A program made the position numbers and the translations under genes. From Stomorhina lunata (lineage: Eukaryota; Arthropoda; Insecta; Diptera; Rhiniidae): a DNA stretch of 64,000 bases. The stretch's first letter is position 1. Each line of letters starts with the position of its first letter. Of this stretch, positions 46,167 through 58,550 are shown in pieces. The DNA lies in NCBI GenBank assembly GCA_933228675.1, contig OW121741.1:40577952-40641951 (forward strand), read 5' to 3'. The notes below the pieces were generated by a model. That model saw nothing but the letters and a program-made list of their open reading frames with translations. It did not search any database and was not told the origin of the DNA.

Positions 46167-47468
46167 TGTGTTTTTTATTGAGGTATAGAACTTTAAGTTG
46201 GCATCACTTTTTTAACTGGCGGCCATTTTGTCAGCTGTCAAGTGATTAATATTTAGTTTGGTTTGCCATTTCATCATGAACAGGTTGACAAAAGAACAAC
46301 GCTTGCAAATCGTGCAAATTTATTTCGAAAATAATGGTTCAGTTCGCGAAGTTTACCGCAAGCTCCGTCCATTTTATGGTCGACATAATCGTCCATCAGA
46401 GCAATTAATTCGGTTAACCATAGATCGTTTTCGCACTACATTTACTCTATGTGATAATACGCATCCGCAGCGACGTCGAACAGTGCGCACCGAAGAAAAA
46501 ATTGCCGCTGTAGAGCAAAGTTTTGAAGAGGACCCGAATGAATCGATTCGCCACCGTGCACAGCAATTGGAGCTTTGTCCATCAACTTTATGGAAGATTT
46601 TGCGCAAAGATCTTGGCTTGCGACCTTACAAGATCCAGCTTGTGCAAGAATTAAAGCCGCGAGACCATGCAATGCGTCGTGATTTTGGTGTATGGGCCGA
46701 AAATGAGATTGATCTCGATGCTGATTTTCATCGCAAAATTTTGTTCAGTGGTGAGGCTCATTTTTGGTTGAATGGCTACGTCAACAAGCAAAATTGCCGC
46801 ATTTGGAGTGAAGAGAATCCACATGAGACCCTTGAGACGCCATTACATCCACAAAAACTGACTGTTTGGTGTGCTCTATGGGCTGGTGGAGTCATTGGGC
46901 CATACTTCTTCCGAAATAATGTTGGAGAGTCAGTTACCATAAATGGAGACCGGTATAGAGCCATGATAACCGACTATTTTGTTCCCCAATTGGATGGCAT
47001 GAATGTGGATGAGTTGTGGTTCCAACAAGACGGCGCTACATGCCACACAGAGCACGTCACAATTGATTTATTGAAGGAAACATTCGATGAGCGCATAATT
47101 TCGCGGAATGGACCTGTCAATTGGCCACCAAGATCGTGCGATTTGACACCACTGGATTATTTTCTTTGGGGATATGTGAAGTCGCTCGTCTACGCCAACA
47201 AACCAGAAACGTTAGGGGACTTGGAAGCCAACATTCGTGGCGTTATTGCCAACATACGGACCCATATGCTCGAAAAAGTAGTTGAAAATTGGACCTGTAG
47301 AATTGGCTTTATTCGAGCCAGCCGCGGCGGCCACATGTCCGAAATCATATTTAAACATTAATGGCATACAATTATCCTTCCAATAAAGCCAAATTGATGG
47401 ACATTAAAACGATTTTCTTGTGTTTTATTTCAATTCGAAGTTCTATACCTCTAAAAAAAAACACCCAT
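46167..47468 (+). mobile_element. Mariner DD41D, subfamily 2, copy with open transposase
   Basis: The left end TGTGTTTTTTATTGAGGTAT lacks two bases seen in relatives (GGGTGTTTTTT). The right end is GTTCTATACCTC...AAACACCCAT before TA. TA also precedes the left end (46165-46166). The damaged left tip may itself impair mobility. Confidence 0.82.
46276..47361 (+). CDS. DD41D mariner transposase, open but with catalytic Asp to Gly
   Basis: 361 residues from the first ATG (MNRLTKEQR). Two helix-turn-helix regions (about 1-60 and 70-120), then the DDE/D domain. The second and third Asp are D252 (QQDGATCHT) and D294 (PLDYFLWG), 41 residues apart, the DD41D spacing of rosa-type mariners. The first Asp, residue 159 in the motif FSDEAHF, reads Gly: codon GGT at 46750-46752 where the related copies have GAT. 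The frame is otherwise uninterrupted. A protein could be made and bind ends but should not catalyse cutting. Confidence 0.88.
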   Translation: MNRLTKEQRLQIVQIYFENNGSVREVYRKLRPFYGRHNRPSEQLIRLTIDRFRTTFTLCDNTHPQRRRTVRTEEKIAAVEQSFEEDPNESIRHRAQQLELCPSTLWKILRKDLGLRPYKIQLVQELKPRDHAMRRDFGVWAENEIDLDADFHRKILFSGEAHFWLNGYVNKQNCRIWSEENPHETLETPLHPQKLTVWCALWAGGVIGPYFFRNNVGESVTINGDRYRAMITDYFVPQLDGMNVDELWFQQDGATCHTEHVTIDLLKETFDERIISRNGPVNWPPRSCDLTPLDYFLWGYVKSLVYANKPETLGDLEANIRGVIANIRTHMLEKVVENWTCRIGFIRASRGGHMSEIIFKH

Positions 47469-47470
47469 TA

Positions 47471-47796
47471 TTACAAAATATAAGTTTTCGTCTATTTTCT
47501 CTTATATTAAAATATTTAATTCCTTTTATTGGCAAAAGCTGAAATATTTATATTAATAAGGGTGTGGTTATAGTTGTGATGGGCAGTGTAGTTTCAACAC
47601 TATAATTGCACGTCATATCTATTTTTAGAATATAAAGTCGCTGTTTGTTATTATTTAGACGCATTTGCTTCAGATTAAGACAATTTTATTTATTTTTTGT
47701 CTACAGCGTGTTACTGCTGTAGTCTTACCGCCGATGGAAGATGCTATGGTAATTAATAATTTTATTAGATATTAATAATTATAGAAATTGATGTTG
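47471..47796. other. Unassigned DNA, perhaps SINE body
   Basis: AT-rich; adjoins a tRNA-like block on the minus strand and may be its SINE body. Not shared clearly elsewhere here. Confidence 0.3.
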
Positions 47797-48935
47797 ACGA
47801 GACCGGCGATCGAACAAAATCTCAATATGATGTTATGCTAAGTAATCGACGCAAAGTGGTTTATGGACTTTTTTTGGAAATAATTAATAATTTTTTTGAA
47901 CGGCTGGAGATATTTGAATGAAATTTGGCATAGTGATAGTCAAGGAGTATTCGAGTAGTCATGTAGACCAATAAGATCTAAAAGCAATAGACTAAAAAAA
48001 ATTCCCAATTTTAACTAAAAAATTCCCCAATTCCCAACTCGGGAAAAAAGTGTTTCAAAAAATGAGTTTTTTTACAAAAATGGCAACACTGACTCTATTT
48101 GCAGCTCGTTTCAGAAAAAACTTTTCCAATCAATAACAGATGTATTAGAAAATATGGACATTATTATTTTTTTCAAATCAAAATTTTTTTTTACAAATTG
48201 GCATTTTTTGGAGAGGGCATGTGCGAGGACCAAAAGTCCAATTAGCAAGAAATTTATTTTATACGCATTCTCATTATGTTTTCTTTTAAAAACTTTAAAA
48301 ATATTTTTATGTTTCTTAAGAAAATATTTTTTTATTAGTGAAAAAAATATAGCTATCTTTTGGGGAAAAACTCAAAAGAAAAGCAAAATTTTTTTTAAGT
48401 TTCAAATTTGAATATTTTTAACTTTTAAACGAAAGAAGATATCTATAACCAACTTGCACAAAAATTATTTAGAATTTTGTAACAATTTTAACGAATATTC
48501 TTAAAAAATCTTCAGATGCGTCCACCAGATCAAAAAAAGCTTCAAAAAATAGGTAAAAAATCAACCCAAAAATTCCTTTTTATCCAAATATCTCGAAACC
48601 CAAATTAGATAACCTACACATGTAAGCGCATTTTTTGTAGACCTTCTGAAGGAGAACTTAAGTTTAAAATTTCAATCCATTCATAAATGGATTTTTGGCG
48701 AATTTTTAAAAAAGTCGAACACCCGAGGTGACCAGCTTTGAAGGTCCATCAATCACTCTCCCGACTCCTCATGGGCCAGTGCTTTTGAAAACCAACTCGA
48801 ATACTCCTTGACTATCACCATGCCAAATTTCATTCAAATATCTTCATCCGTTCAAAAGTTACAGAATTATTTCCAAAAAAAAAGCGTCCTTAAACCACTG
48901 TGCGACGTGCTAACCAACTAAGCATCCACTAATAA
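47797..48935 (-). other. tRNA-like block split by Transib C
   Basis: Minus strand 48935-48903 reads GCTTAGTTGGTTAGCACG, a good A box. After removing Transib C it joins 47851-47797, holding TTTGTTCGATCGCC, a good B box. Likely a tRNA-derived SINE head or tRNA pseudogene; stems are not convincingly complete. Confidence 0.55.
47852..48902. mobile_element. Transib copy C, non-autonomous, 1.05 kb
   Basis: Ends CAAAGTGG (one change from CACAGTGG) and CCACTGTG, with CGACG at 47847-47851 and 48903-48907. About 105 bp of the left arm join directly, near 47957, to the right arm at the equivalent of 44050. The gene is deleted. More diverged from A and B than they are from each other, so it inserted earlier or came from a different source. 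Confidence 0.92.
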
Positions 48936-49194
48936 ACTAAAGAAGCTAACAAAAATCTGTTCCCATTAACCCATACGACAGGACAGGCCATATAAAGAGG
49001 ATATGGCCGCTTTTAGCTTAAAGGTGTAAATTCTGATTAGATACTGTCAATCATGACGGAAGCAAGTACAAAGTTATTGCTGTTGATAGTAACTGTAATC
49101 TTTCCTAATGATACGAAACGCAGCAGTGATAAAACTATCTTGCAGTAAGTGTACCAGTCTACAATCTTAAATTTTATTCTTTATTTTTTTTTTT

Positions 49195-49380
49195 GTTTTG
49201 AAGGGATTTTAGAGCCCCCACCTGGGCTTCACTGGTTGTACTTTTTGTCTTTACTTTTAACGTCCCCCCATTTATCCACAATCAAAAGGGTCCTAAGAAG
49301 AATATCTTTGAGAGTACTGATAAATTTGGCACTATCTGCTATTGCGATATCATCTCTAGGGATAACAGAATATTCTTAAA
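49195..49380 (-). pseudogene. LINE reverse transcriptase fragment
   Basis: The minus strand gives RDDIAIADSAKFISTLKDIL then LLIVDKWG, like the region just after the YADD box in Jockey-type enzymes. Short and isolated; the first D pair may be the catalytic pair with the preceding residues changed. Confidence 0.5.
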
Positions 49381-49516
49381 AGCAAGGTTCTATAGCAGCG
49401 GTTGGCACCAACACATATACAAATTTGCGATTGTACTAGTAGCAGCAGAGAAAATTTAAAAAACTCCATATTGCGTTCTCGCTTTATCATTTGTGTTTCA
49501 TAGCGATTGATTAAAT

Positions 49517-50791
49517 CCCAGTAAAACTTTTCATTACCAAATAATGAGTTAAACAGTTAAACTATTGAACACGAACTACTTACTCATTCGCTGTTTAAGT
49601 CATTACATTAACATGGGGATGTCATTGGAGGCAAGTACTTACCAACTGCAGAAAAGTAATGACTTGGGTAAGCAATTTGAAAGCAACAACAACAACAACT
49701 TTTTTGTTGTTGTTTTATTAAAAACATATATTTTTAAACGAAATACAAATTTTTTTTTATGATCCCATGGGGGCTCAAACCCAGACCCTCCGACTGCTAG
49801 GCAGAGACTCTTCCACTGAGCTACTTCATATGTTGAAAACTTAGCAGTTTATAATTAATATAAACAATTTTTATTTTAAGATCCAAAATCATGTGAAAAT
49901 AACTTTGTTTTTCCCTGCTTTTTTTTGCTTTGTTGTAATTTTTGGAAAAATATTTTTATACGATTTTTTGTAATTATTTTAAAACTTTTTTAAAATTATT
50001 TTAAAACTTAAACAATTTAAATCTTCTTTTTTGTATAAGTTTTTACATAAGATTGACTCTTACTTACTTAAATGTTACAACCTGTTAAGGTCAAAGTCCG
50101 ATCATATTTTAGAATTCCATGGATTTCGATCTTGTGCGAATATTCTCCAATTTTATAGGCCAAGCTTTGAAAAATGTTCCTCTACTTGGTCTTTCTATCG
50201 AAGTTTCGGACATCCTCCTCTAATATTAGGTAGTGGGACATTTCAATTCTAATTTTATCCTCTTCATTGTATTTTTTTCAAGAGAGGGTTACTAGCCCGT
50301 AATCCTAACCCATTTTTATCGATCTTATGGGACAACTCTCGGAACATGTTAACTCACAATATTAATGTGTGATATCATGAGGAGGTGTGTGTCCACAGTT
50401 GAGATGAAGGATGACCCAGATAAGTTGGGCTTACCAAGTTAAGACCAATTAGAATCGTGTTTGGTATTCAACATCCCCTACATAATCAAAATTGACTCAT
50501 GATGGTATTTTTTCATTAACGTGAGTTAGTTTTACAAATTTTTTTTACAGAAGATAATATTTAAGTTCTTAAAATTCAAAAATCATTTAAAAAGACTCTT
50601 TTAATAAAAAAAAAACTAAAAAAAAATGTTGCCCTTGGTGGGATTTGAACCGGGGCCATTCAGTTTAAATTACCACCTTAATTACAAATAAGTACTTCTG
50701 TAATAACTTATTATTTATTCGGATGGTATGTTGTAGTCGTTACAAGGTAACCAGTCATCAGAGTACTTGCCATTACCAAAGTTTTGCTGGG
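49517..50791 (+). mobile_element. R3 element, copy 4
   Basis: Same inverted ends, AT on both sides, 1275 bp. Slightly shorter in the CAACAA run and around 50370. The B box has CG changed to CA. Confidence 0.78.
49761..49828 (-). other. tRNA-like sequence inside R3 copy 4
   Basis: A box intact; the B box reads GGGTTTGAGCCC, one change from consensus, probably weakening it. Confidence 0.55.
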
Positions 50792-52049
50792 ATTTTTTGT
50801 TGACAGTTTGTGAAAAATCTGGAGCGTAAAAGTATTTTTATGCTCTATACAATTGTTGTGTGTCGTGTATGTGTGTCAGTAGAATTTATTTGCCTATAAC
50901 TAGTTATAGCAAATAAATTTCTTGCCCATGGCAGTTCTATAGTAAGGGAGATAGACTTGTTCGTGTTCAAAGCAAGTTAGACAATAAGAATAATGTAAAC
51001 CAACTTTATAATACTAGCATCAACTTCCAAATTAGATAGATGGTATCTCATCAGCAGTTATTTGATTTAAGGCTTATTTTCGCTTGGAGTAAGTCTTTTT
51101 TACAACGGCTTGATGCCTTGGTACAATGTCTTTACTAAAAACGAAGGCTGGCTGCAATTACTAAAATGTTGTGATAATTTTTACTTGTAGCGGTTACGAT
51201 TTCTCTAGGAATATAAAATAAGCAACACAACTTAAGTATATTCCAAAGTTTATGTTTCTGTAAGTACAATTTCAGCCGCTGCTTGCCCCTGGCTTTACCC
51301 CTGGGATATGAGCCATGTAGGGAGTCATAAAGGACAATCGTGACTAGTTCGACCTACTTCTTAATATACTATGTATTCCGGACAGTTATTTCTAATACCT
51401 TCCCCCGATACTCAATACAACTTATGTCTCTGATGCCGATGAGTTTGATTTGACTCTGGAACAAAACTTTATTGGGATTTATGTATCTCCTTGAGAACTT
51501 GCTAATACACTTTCCACTGATAAACTTTTTTAGGAATGATGTAACTGTCTTTCATCTGTCCGAGACTGCTATTACCAGTCTGTCTTGGGCAACCTCCGCA
51601 TAGACTTTTCTGAAGGTTTTTAAATGTGATTGATTGTTAGTGAGAGTGTCGATTTTGACTTCATTAAATCTTTTAATGATGTTTCTTCTTCTTACCTTTA
51701 AAGACCCAAGGCCAAGGTAAGGTTTACACAAACTTCAGCTTAATGTAGAGCTTGCCCCAAAGAATAAATATCCTGGATAATGTATGTCAAAAAGCACAGC
51801 TGGAATGATATCCTACCCAAGAGATTTATTAATATTAATTTTCATTATAGAATAATCTGCTAAATATCCGTAAGAGACCAGGATTATTTAGCAAATTAAA
51901 CTCCTACCCGGCATTAACTTGTTCTTATAAATATATTAGATTTGTGGATTCTGCATTGAGAGTTGAACCCTCGACCTATTTTTATAATTGACCCAACACT
52001 TATACATTATATTGTGATGGAACTAAATGAGATTTCAACACATAGGAAA
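50792..52049. other. Unassigned DNA, 1.26 kb
   Basis: Somewhat less AT-rich than neighbours; contains no frame or repeat I can identify. Confidence 0.4.
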
Positions 52050-52540
<491 letters not shown>

Positions 52541-52559
52541 CTGATGGTAGATGAGATTC

Positions 52560-53290
52560 AGGATCCCAAGGTAAACCTCGTAAACAGAACAAAATAAATT
52601 GTTTCTGAACAGATTCTATACGGTCAATGTAAACGTTTTAAACAGGGTCCCAAACAACTAAACCATATTATACAACTGGTGATGTAAAAAGAAGTTTTAT
52701 GATGTACGGATCAGTATAATCTTTAGCCTATCTTTTAATAAATGCTAATAATACTCTAGCTTTATTTATTGTTAGATCAATATGGGAAATAAAATTTAGT
52801 TTTGAATCAAGCATTATACCCAGACCTTAGATCTGGGATCTACGAAGGAGTTTACTAACTCCAATAGTTTTCATCCAGCAAATAATTTGACTGAAATTAT
52901 GAAATAGTGCTATTCTGCAAAAACGCATTATCTTACGTTTATTTGTGTTCAACTCCATAAGGTTTACATTGTACCAGTAGAAAAACCTGTCACGGTAGTA
53001 AAACCTGCAAGTCATTTATGAGTAGAGAGAAAAGTAATGGACCCAGATGATTTCCTTGCGGAACACCAGAGGTAAGTTTTATAGATTTGGATGAACAGTT
53101 TTTATAACGAACAATTTGTTTCCTGCCAATTAGATACGATCCTATCCAATTCAGGCAATTTGGTGAGAACCCCATAGAATATATCTTGCTGATAAGGAGT
53201 TGGTGTTTAACTTTATCAAAAGCTTTACTAAAATCAGTGTAAATTACATCGGTTTGTTTTTTATTTATAAATTCTTTGAGTGATTAAAGG
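52560..53290 (-). pseudogene. Jockey-like LINE reverse transcriptase fragment
   Basis: Minus-strand translation gives TDFSKAFDKV with the first catalytic Asp (about 53245), YSMGFSPNCLNWIGSYLIGR, and LTSGVPQGNHLGPLLFSLLI, the conserved finger-palm block. A deletion after LINDLQVLLP removes the YxDD box and joins sequence like NRDRFFYWYNVN and LGIMLDSKL. Several stops. The SINE-like unit abuts its 3' side. Confidence 0.8.
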
Positions 53291-53958
53291 TGTTAAATGG
53301 AGAATGTTTGTCGTGGTAGAACACCCCTTTCTAAAGCCATGTTTGCATGGTGACAATAAAGTTCATACTTTGTAGGTTAAATCGTATGTAATAATTTTTT
53401 TCATGGTATAGTGTACAAAAAAGTAGGCCTAATGTCAAAGAGCACTACATCAAAACCAGTAACGGTGTTTATGTTGAGATCTGCTATAGTTTTTTTAACA
53501 GTACGATCTCCAAAGTATATGTTAGGTATAGGTTTATATTCGGTATTTAGATATTGATGACTCAATATCATCACATATCAATAAGATATTCAGCCATTAT
53601 TTTAAATATTTTATGTTTTAATTCTTTTCAACAACTGCCTTCTAATCTTAAAAATAAGATTATTTTAACTTTTTTGTTCTTCCCAAAAAATAAATCTTAA
53701 ATTGATGGTGTAATGAAGCGATTTCAAATACTGATTAGGTTCATAAATCTTGTTATAGACCTTTATTTGTTGCCTTAAATCTTTTACGTTTTATTTTTTT
53801 ATAAGATATTCGTTTTATCTTAAACGTATATAAATTAAAAAAAAAACCCTTTAACAAAAAAAGAGGTGAAACATTAAGAAAAGTGTTTATGACTTCTGTT
53901 TAAAATGAAATTAATGAGCTTAAGCTGATGTTCAGATGAAAAAAATAATATAATTAAA
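53291..53958. other. Unassigned AT-rich DNA
   Basis: The part nearest 53290 may be more LINE sequence; the rest is featureless. Confidence 0.35.
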
Positions 53959-54756
53959 AAAGTAAGAAAAGCTATAGTCGGTCAAGCCCGACTATATAAT
54001 ACCCTTCACTACTAAGGTCAAATATGGACCAACAATTAAACAAGTTTTCCTTAAGCCTAAGAGACATACATACATACATTTACTATGTGCTATTGTTTCA
54101 AAATTTCGAGATTTATATCTTCGGGCTATGGGAGCAAGGGTCAATTGTGGACCGATTGTTACCAAATTTTGATTATTGGTTTATATTTACAAAATATTTA
54201 TCTGTGCAAAGTTTAAGTAATCAAATGCATTTATTTTTAGAGTTATTAACGTTTTTGTGCTTTTATGTGAATATAAAGGTCTTTTGAGAATGTGTCTTGT
54301 ATGGAAGGTATGGTCAAATATGCGCCGATTTCTACAAAATTAGGAATACTGATTAGGGTAATGATAGGTAATATTTGTGCTGAATATTATTAAAATACAA
54401 CTAAATTTGTGGCTGTAAAGGACTAAAAACTCTATTCCGGGAAGGCATCCCTATGGGAGATACCCGATATGGTAATCCGATTTCGCCCAAAAAGTATAGG
54501 GATCGTCCAAAACATGAACCTGTGCCAAATTTCATCAAATTATCTTTAAAGTTACGACCTGTAGAGTGATAACAAGCTTAAATGGATAACCGGCCAGTAA
54601 GCCAGCCAGCCGGACGGACATCGTTAAAACTACTCAGGGAGTGATTTTAAGTCGATTGGTATACTAAAAGGTAGGTCTCAGACCAATATTTCTATGCGTT
54701 ACAAACATCAGCACAAACCCAATATACCCTTTCCACTTATGGTGGTGAAGGGTATA
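53959..54756 (+). repeat. R2 dispersed repeat, diverged copy
   Basis: It begins AAGTAAGAAAAGCTATAGTC and ends 'ggtggtgaagggtataaa'. It includes the 'atttgtggctgtaaag' block seen as the separate direct repeats near 1290 and 7820. Confidence 0.75.
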
Positions 54757-54790
54757 AAAAACGAGAAAGACTAAAGAGTTAAAGGTACTA

Positions 54791-55574
54791 CCCAGTAAGA
54801 AAAAAGGTTTATTCTCAAATTGAGGATGATTTGAAAATAAATCCTTTTTCAAAGGTCAAACGTTTGATACTGATTTGATACTGATTTAAGAATAATAGCG
54901 TTCTCAACAAAAAGGGGACTTTATTCTCAAATTGAGAAATGCCTTGATTCTCAAACCATTATCAAACCTCATTCTCAAAGGTTTTTCAAATGTGGATATC
55001 ATTTACATGTGGTACATAAATAAAATGGCGTTGTATTTTTGAGTTTGTTTATTTTGATTTTGAAAACGGTGCATCATATTTGAATTCTTTTTAAGAAACA
55101 AAGAAAGTTTACTTATGCATATGAATATTATTGAATTTTTAATCTTGATATTTTTTAAGCAAGGTTTTATGGTCAAATATGGATCAATTTTTAAAAATCT
55201 GAAAGAAATAACGAATTTCTTTGAAATGCAATACCATTTCATTAAAATATCTTAAACATTAATTTTATTTAAAATAAATTATTTTTTTAATGCTTGAAAA
55301 AAATTTGAAATAAGGTTTGATATCAAATTTATATAACACCATTTTTCAAATTATTCTCAAATCATCTTAGGGTTTGATAATGATTTGAGAATAACCTTTA
55401 TTCTCAATTTCAGAAACTATCATTTTTCAAACGTTTATTCTCAAATGAACCCTCATTTGAAAATAAATGTGAATCTCAAACATCTGTTCAGGTTTGAAAA
55501 AAGTTTGAAAAAAACGTTTGATATCAAATGTAAAAGTCATCATATTTCAAACGTTTGACACTGTTCTTACTGGG
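54791..55574. mobile_element. R6: inverted-end element rich in TCTCAAA motifs
   Basis: Ends CCCAGTAAGAA and TTCTTACTGGG with TA on both sides (54789-54790 and 55575-55576). The interior repeats ATTCTCAAA about eight times and TTTGATA or CAAACGTTTGA several times, in both orientations. No coding frame. The CCCAG ends and TA target recall R3, but the interiors do not match. Confidence 0.7.
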
Positions 55575-55576
55575 TA

Positions 55577-56302
55577 GGGAATTTAAACTTGTCATAAAAT
55601 TAATTAATAAATCGAAAAAGAAGATCTAATGATTTGAAATTAATCAACACTTTTTTTGGGCTATTATTTTAAGTTAATGAATTTTTAGAAAAAAAAGTGC
55701 GTGTCTTAATGATTCGATAATTTATGTGTTTATTGAGGAAAGAATCTGGGAAAAATGAGAAATGATTTTCTTTATTTTTATAAATATTTTTTCATCATGA
55801 TTTTATTTTACTTAATTTCATTTATTTATTTTGTAATGGTCTTTTTTCTCGCCTTTTCTATATATTTTTTTTTGCTTTTCAATATCATTTTTCAAGTTGC
55901 TTGAAGCACGTGTATCTCATAAATACCTAGTCCTCGTATGTATCAAATGGATCAACATTTAACTGCACATTGTTATTATTGCGATTATTATTTCTTCTTC
56001 CCTTAAGCTCTTAAATACACAAACCATTTTTTATACATTTGTATAACTTCATACCACTAAAACGTTGCAGATATAGGGGAAAAAAGTGACCAGGCCTTGA
56101 AAAGAGTATCGAAACTTTTAAAGAAATCTAAAGGGATTTTCATTTTAAATCATTCAGTCATTGAAACTGAGATTTGTGGCTTCTGAAACTTCGAACTCTT
56201 TCCATTTTTTATTTTTAACATCATACCTTTATTAGCCTGGTCACCCTAACCCTTGGCTTAAATTTAATACTAGAAATAAAAAACAACAATATCCAAATAT
56301 AA
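55577..56302. other. Unassigned AT-rich DNA
   Basis: No gene or known repeat seen. Confidence 0.4.
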
Positions 56303-56304
56303 TA

Positions 56305-57616
56305 TCGGGTGTTTTTTATTGAGGTATAGAACTTTAAGTTGGCATCACTTTTTTAACTGGCGGCCATTTTGTCAGTTGTCAAGTGATTAATATTTAGTTT
56401 GGTTTGCCATTTCATCATGAACAGGTTGACAAAAGAACAACGCTTGCAAATCGTGCAAATTTATTTCGAAAATAATGGTTCAGTTCGCGAAGTTTACCGC
56501 AAGCTCCGTCCATTTTATGGTCGACATAATCGTCCATCAGAGCAATTAATTCGGTTAACCATGGATCGTTTTCGCACTACGTTTACTCTATGTGATAATA
56601 CGCATCCGCAGCGACGTCGAAAAGTGCGCACCGAAGAAACAATTGCCGCTGTAGAGCAAAGTGTTGAAGAGGACCCTATTGTATCGATTCGCCACCGTGC
56701 ACAGCAATTGGAGCTTTGTCCATCAACTTTATGGAAGATTTTGCGCAAAGATCTTGGCTTGCGACCTTACAAGATCCAGCTTGTGCAAGAATTAAAGCCG
56801 CGAGACCATGCAATGCGTCGTGATTTTGGTGTATGGGCCGAAAATGAGATTGATCTCGATGCTGATTTTCATCGCAAAATTTTGTTCAGTGATGAGGCTC
56901 ATTTTGGTTGAATGGCTACGTCAACAAGCAAAATTGCCGCATTTGGAGTGAAGAGAATCCACATGAGACCCTTGAGACGATTTTCATCGCAATTACATCC
57001 ACAAAAACTGACTGTTTAGTGTGCTCTATGGGCTGGTGGAGTCATTGGGCCATACTTTTTCCGAAATAATGCTGGAGAGTCAGTTACCATAAATGGAGAC
57101 CGGTATAGAGCCATGATAACCGACTATTTTGTTCCCCAATTGGATGGCATGAATGTGGATGAGTTGTGGTTCCAACAAGACGGCGCTACATGCCACACAG
57201 CGCACGTCACAATTGATTTATTGAAGGAAACATTCGATGAACGCGTAATTTCGCGGAATGGACCTGTCAATTGGCCACCAAGATCGTGCGATTTGACACC
57301 ACTGAATTATTTTCTTTGGGGATATGTGAAGTCGCTCGTCTACGCCAACAAACCAGAAACGTTAGGGGACTTGGAAGCCAACATTCGTGGCGTTATTGCC
57401 AACATACGGCCCCATATGCTTGAAAAAGTAGTTGAAAATTGGACCTGTAGAATTGGCTTTATTCGAGCCAGCCGCGGCGGCCACATGCCCGAAATCATAT
57501 TTAAACATTAATGGCATAAAATTATCCTTCCAATAAAGCCAAATTGATGGACATTAAAACGATTTTCTTGTGTTTTATTTCAATTCGAAGTTCTATACCT
57601 CTAAAAAAACACCCAT
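56305..57616 (+). mobile_element. Mariner DD41D, subfamily 2, broken copy
   Basis: Ends TCGGGTGTTTTTTATTGAGG and AAAACACCCAT lie between TA dinucleotides (56303-56304 and 57617-57618). Termini look undamaged. Confidence 0.88.
56417..57511 (+). pseudogene. DD41D mariner transposase, frameshifts and nonsense
   Basis: The first ATG gives MNRLTKEQR. One T is lost from the T5 run in the FSDEAHFW codons (near 56903), shifting the frame. Near 56979 two bases are replaced by twelve that copy a stretch 115 bp upstream. At 57017-57019 the Trp codon of TVWCALW is TAG, as in the 33-kb copy. The first catalytic Asp is present. D3 context reads PLNYFLWG, so the third Asp is Asn in this copy. Inactive. Confidence 0.88.
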
Positions 57617-57618
57617 TA

Positions 57619-58189
57619 CTTTGTCTCATGTAATGTTTTGCGGTTGTTGCAGGCAACACCCGCCCTTGCAATTAAGTTTTTGCTACATCGATTATAACAA
57701 GACGTCGACGACGTCGCGACGACTCTTTGCAACACAAGTGTCTACTCGTTAACTTCATTTAGACACTGTGCGAATGAATGTACAAATGTATTTATGTATG
57801 TGACTCCTTGTACTGTGCAATGTTATTTTATTGTAAATAAGTGGAGATTGATAAATGGTGTGAGTTTAATAAATTCGCACGGTACTTTTCGAGTACGTGT
57901 GTGTGTGTTCAAAAAACAATTCGCCAAACTCATTGTACTTTATGCTATTACTGATAAAGAGCGTTTATAACACACATATATTTCCTTCTTCTACACATAC
58001 TGGCTCATGCCGTAGAACAAATAATACGTGTATGCAGATACGAGTATGGTCGAGAAATTGTATTATGAATCAACCCTAGAATAATGAGTAAAAAATTCAT
58101 TATAACTTTTTGTTACCTTATTATGTAACAAGGTAAAATACCTAGAAGACAACCAAGATCAAATCATATGTATATATGCAAATTAGAGC
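57619..58189. other. Unassigned DNA
   Basis: No motif found. A run GACGTCGACGACGTCGCGAC near 57701 is locally CpG-rich. Confidence 0.4.
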
Positions 58190-58550
58190 CTTAATTCAAG
58201 AAACTTGGGAAAGTTCAGGATAAATGCCCCAATCTTGACCTTAAAATAATACTTTGTGATTTTAATGCAAAGATTTGGCGGGAAAGTTGCTTTGAGCCTA
58301 CTTCTGGTAAATTCAGACTCCATATCGTGACAACTGACAATGTGGGGTTGATATCCTTTGCGGCGGCTCGCAATTTGTTAGTGAGCAGCACCAGGTTTCC
58401 AAACCTTTAAGTCCACAAAACGATCAAAAAACCAGATCGACCAAATTGTATTTGACGGAAGACACTTATTAAGTGTCTTCCGTCAATATGAACTCACATC
58501 ATAAGCTTGTTGCAGCAAAGGTAACAATACGTTTGAGTGTGTAGCGGAAT
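58190..58550 (+). pseudogene. RTE-like LINE endonuclease fragment
   Basis: Translation gives IILCDFNAKIWRES (the GDFNAK motif), VTTDNVGLISFAA, KKPDRPN and, after frameshifts, FDGRHLLSV and NSHHKLVAAKV, which corresponds to the terminal SDH motif. A perfect hairpin at 58454-58484 disrupts the last part. Confidence 0.7.
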
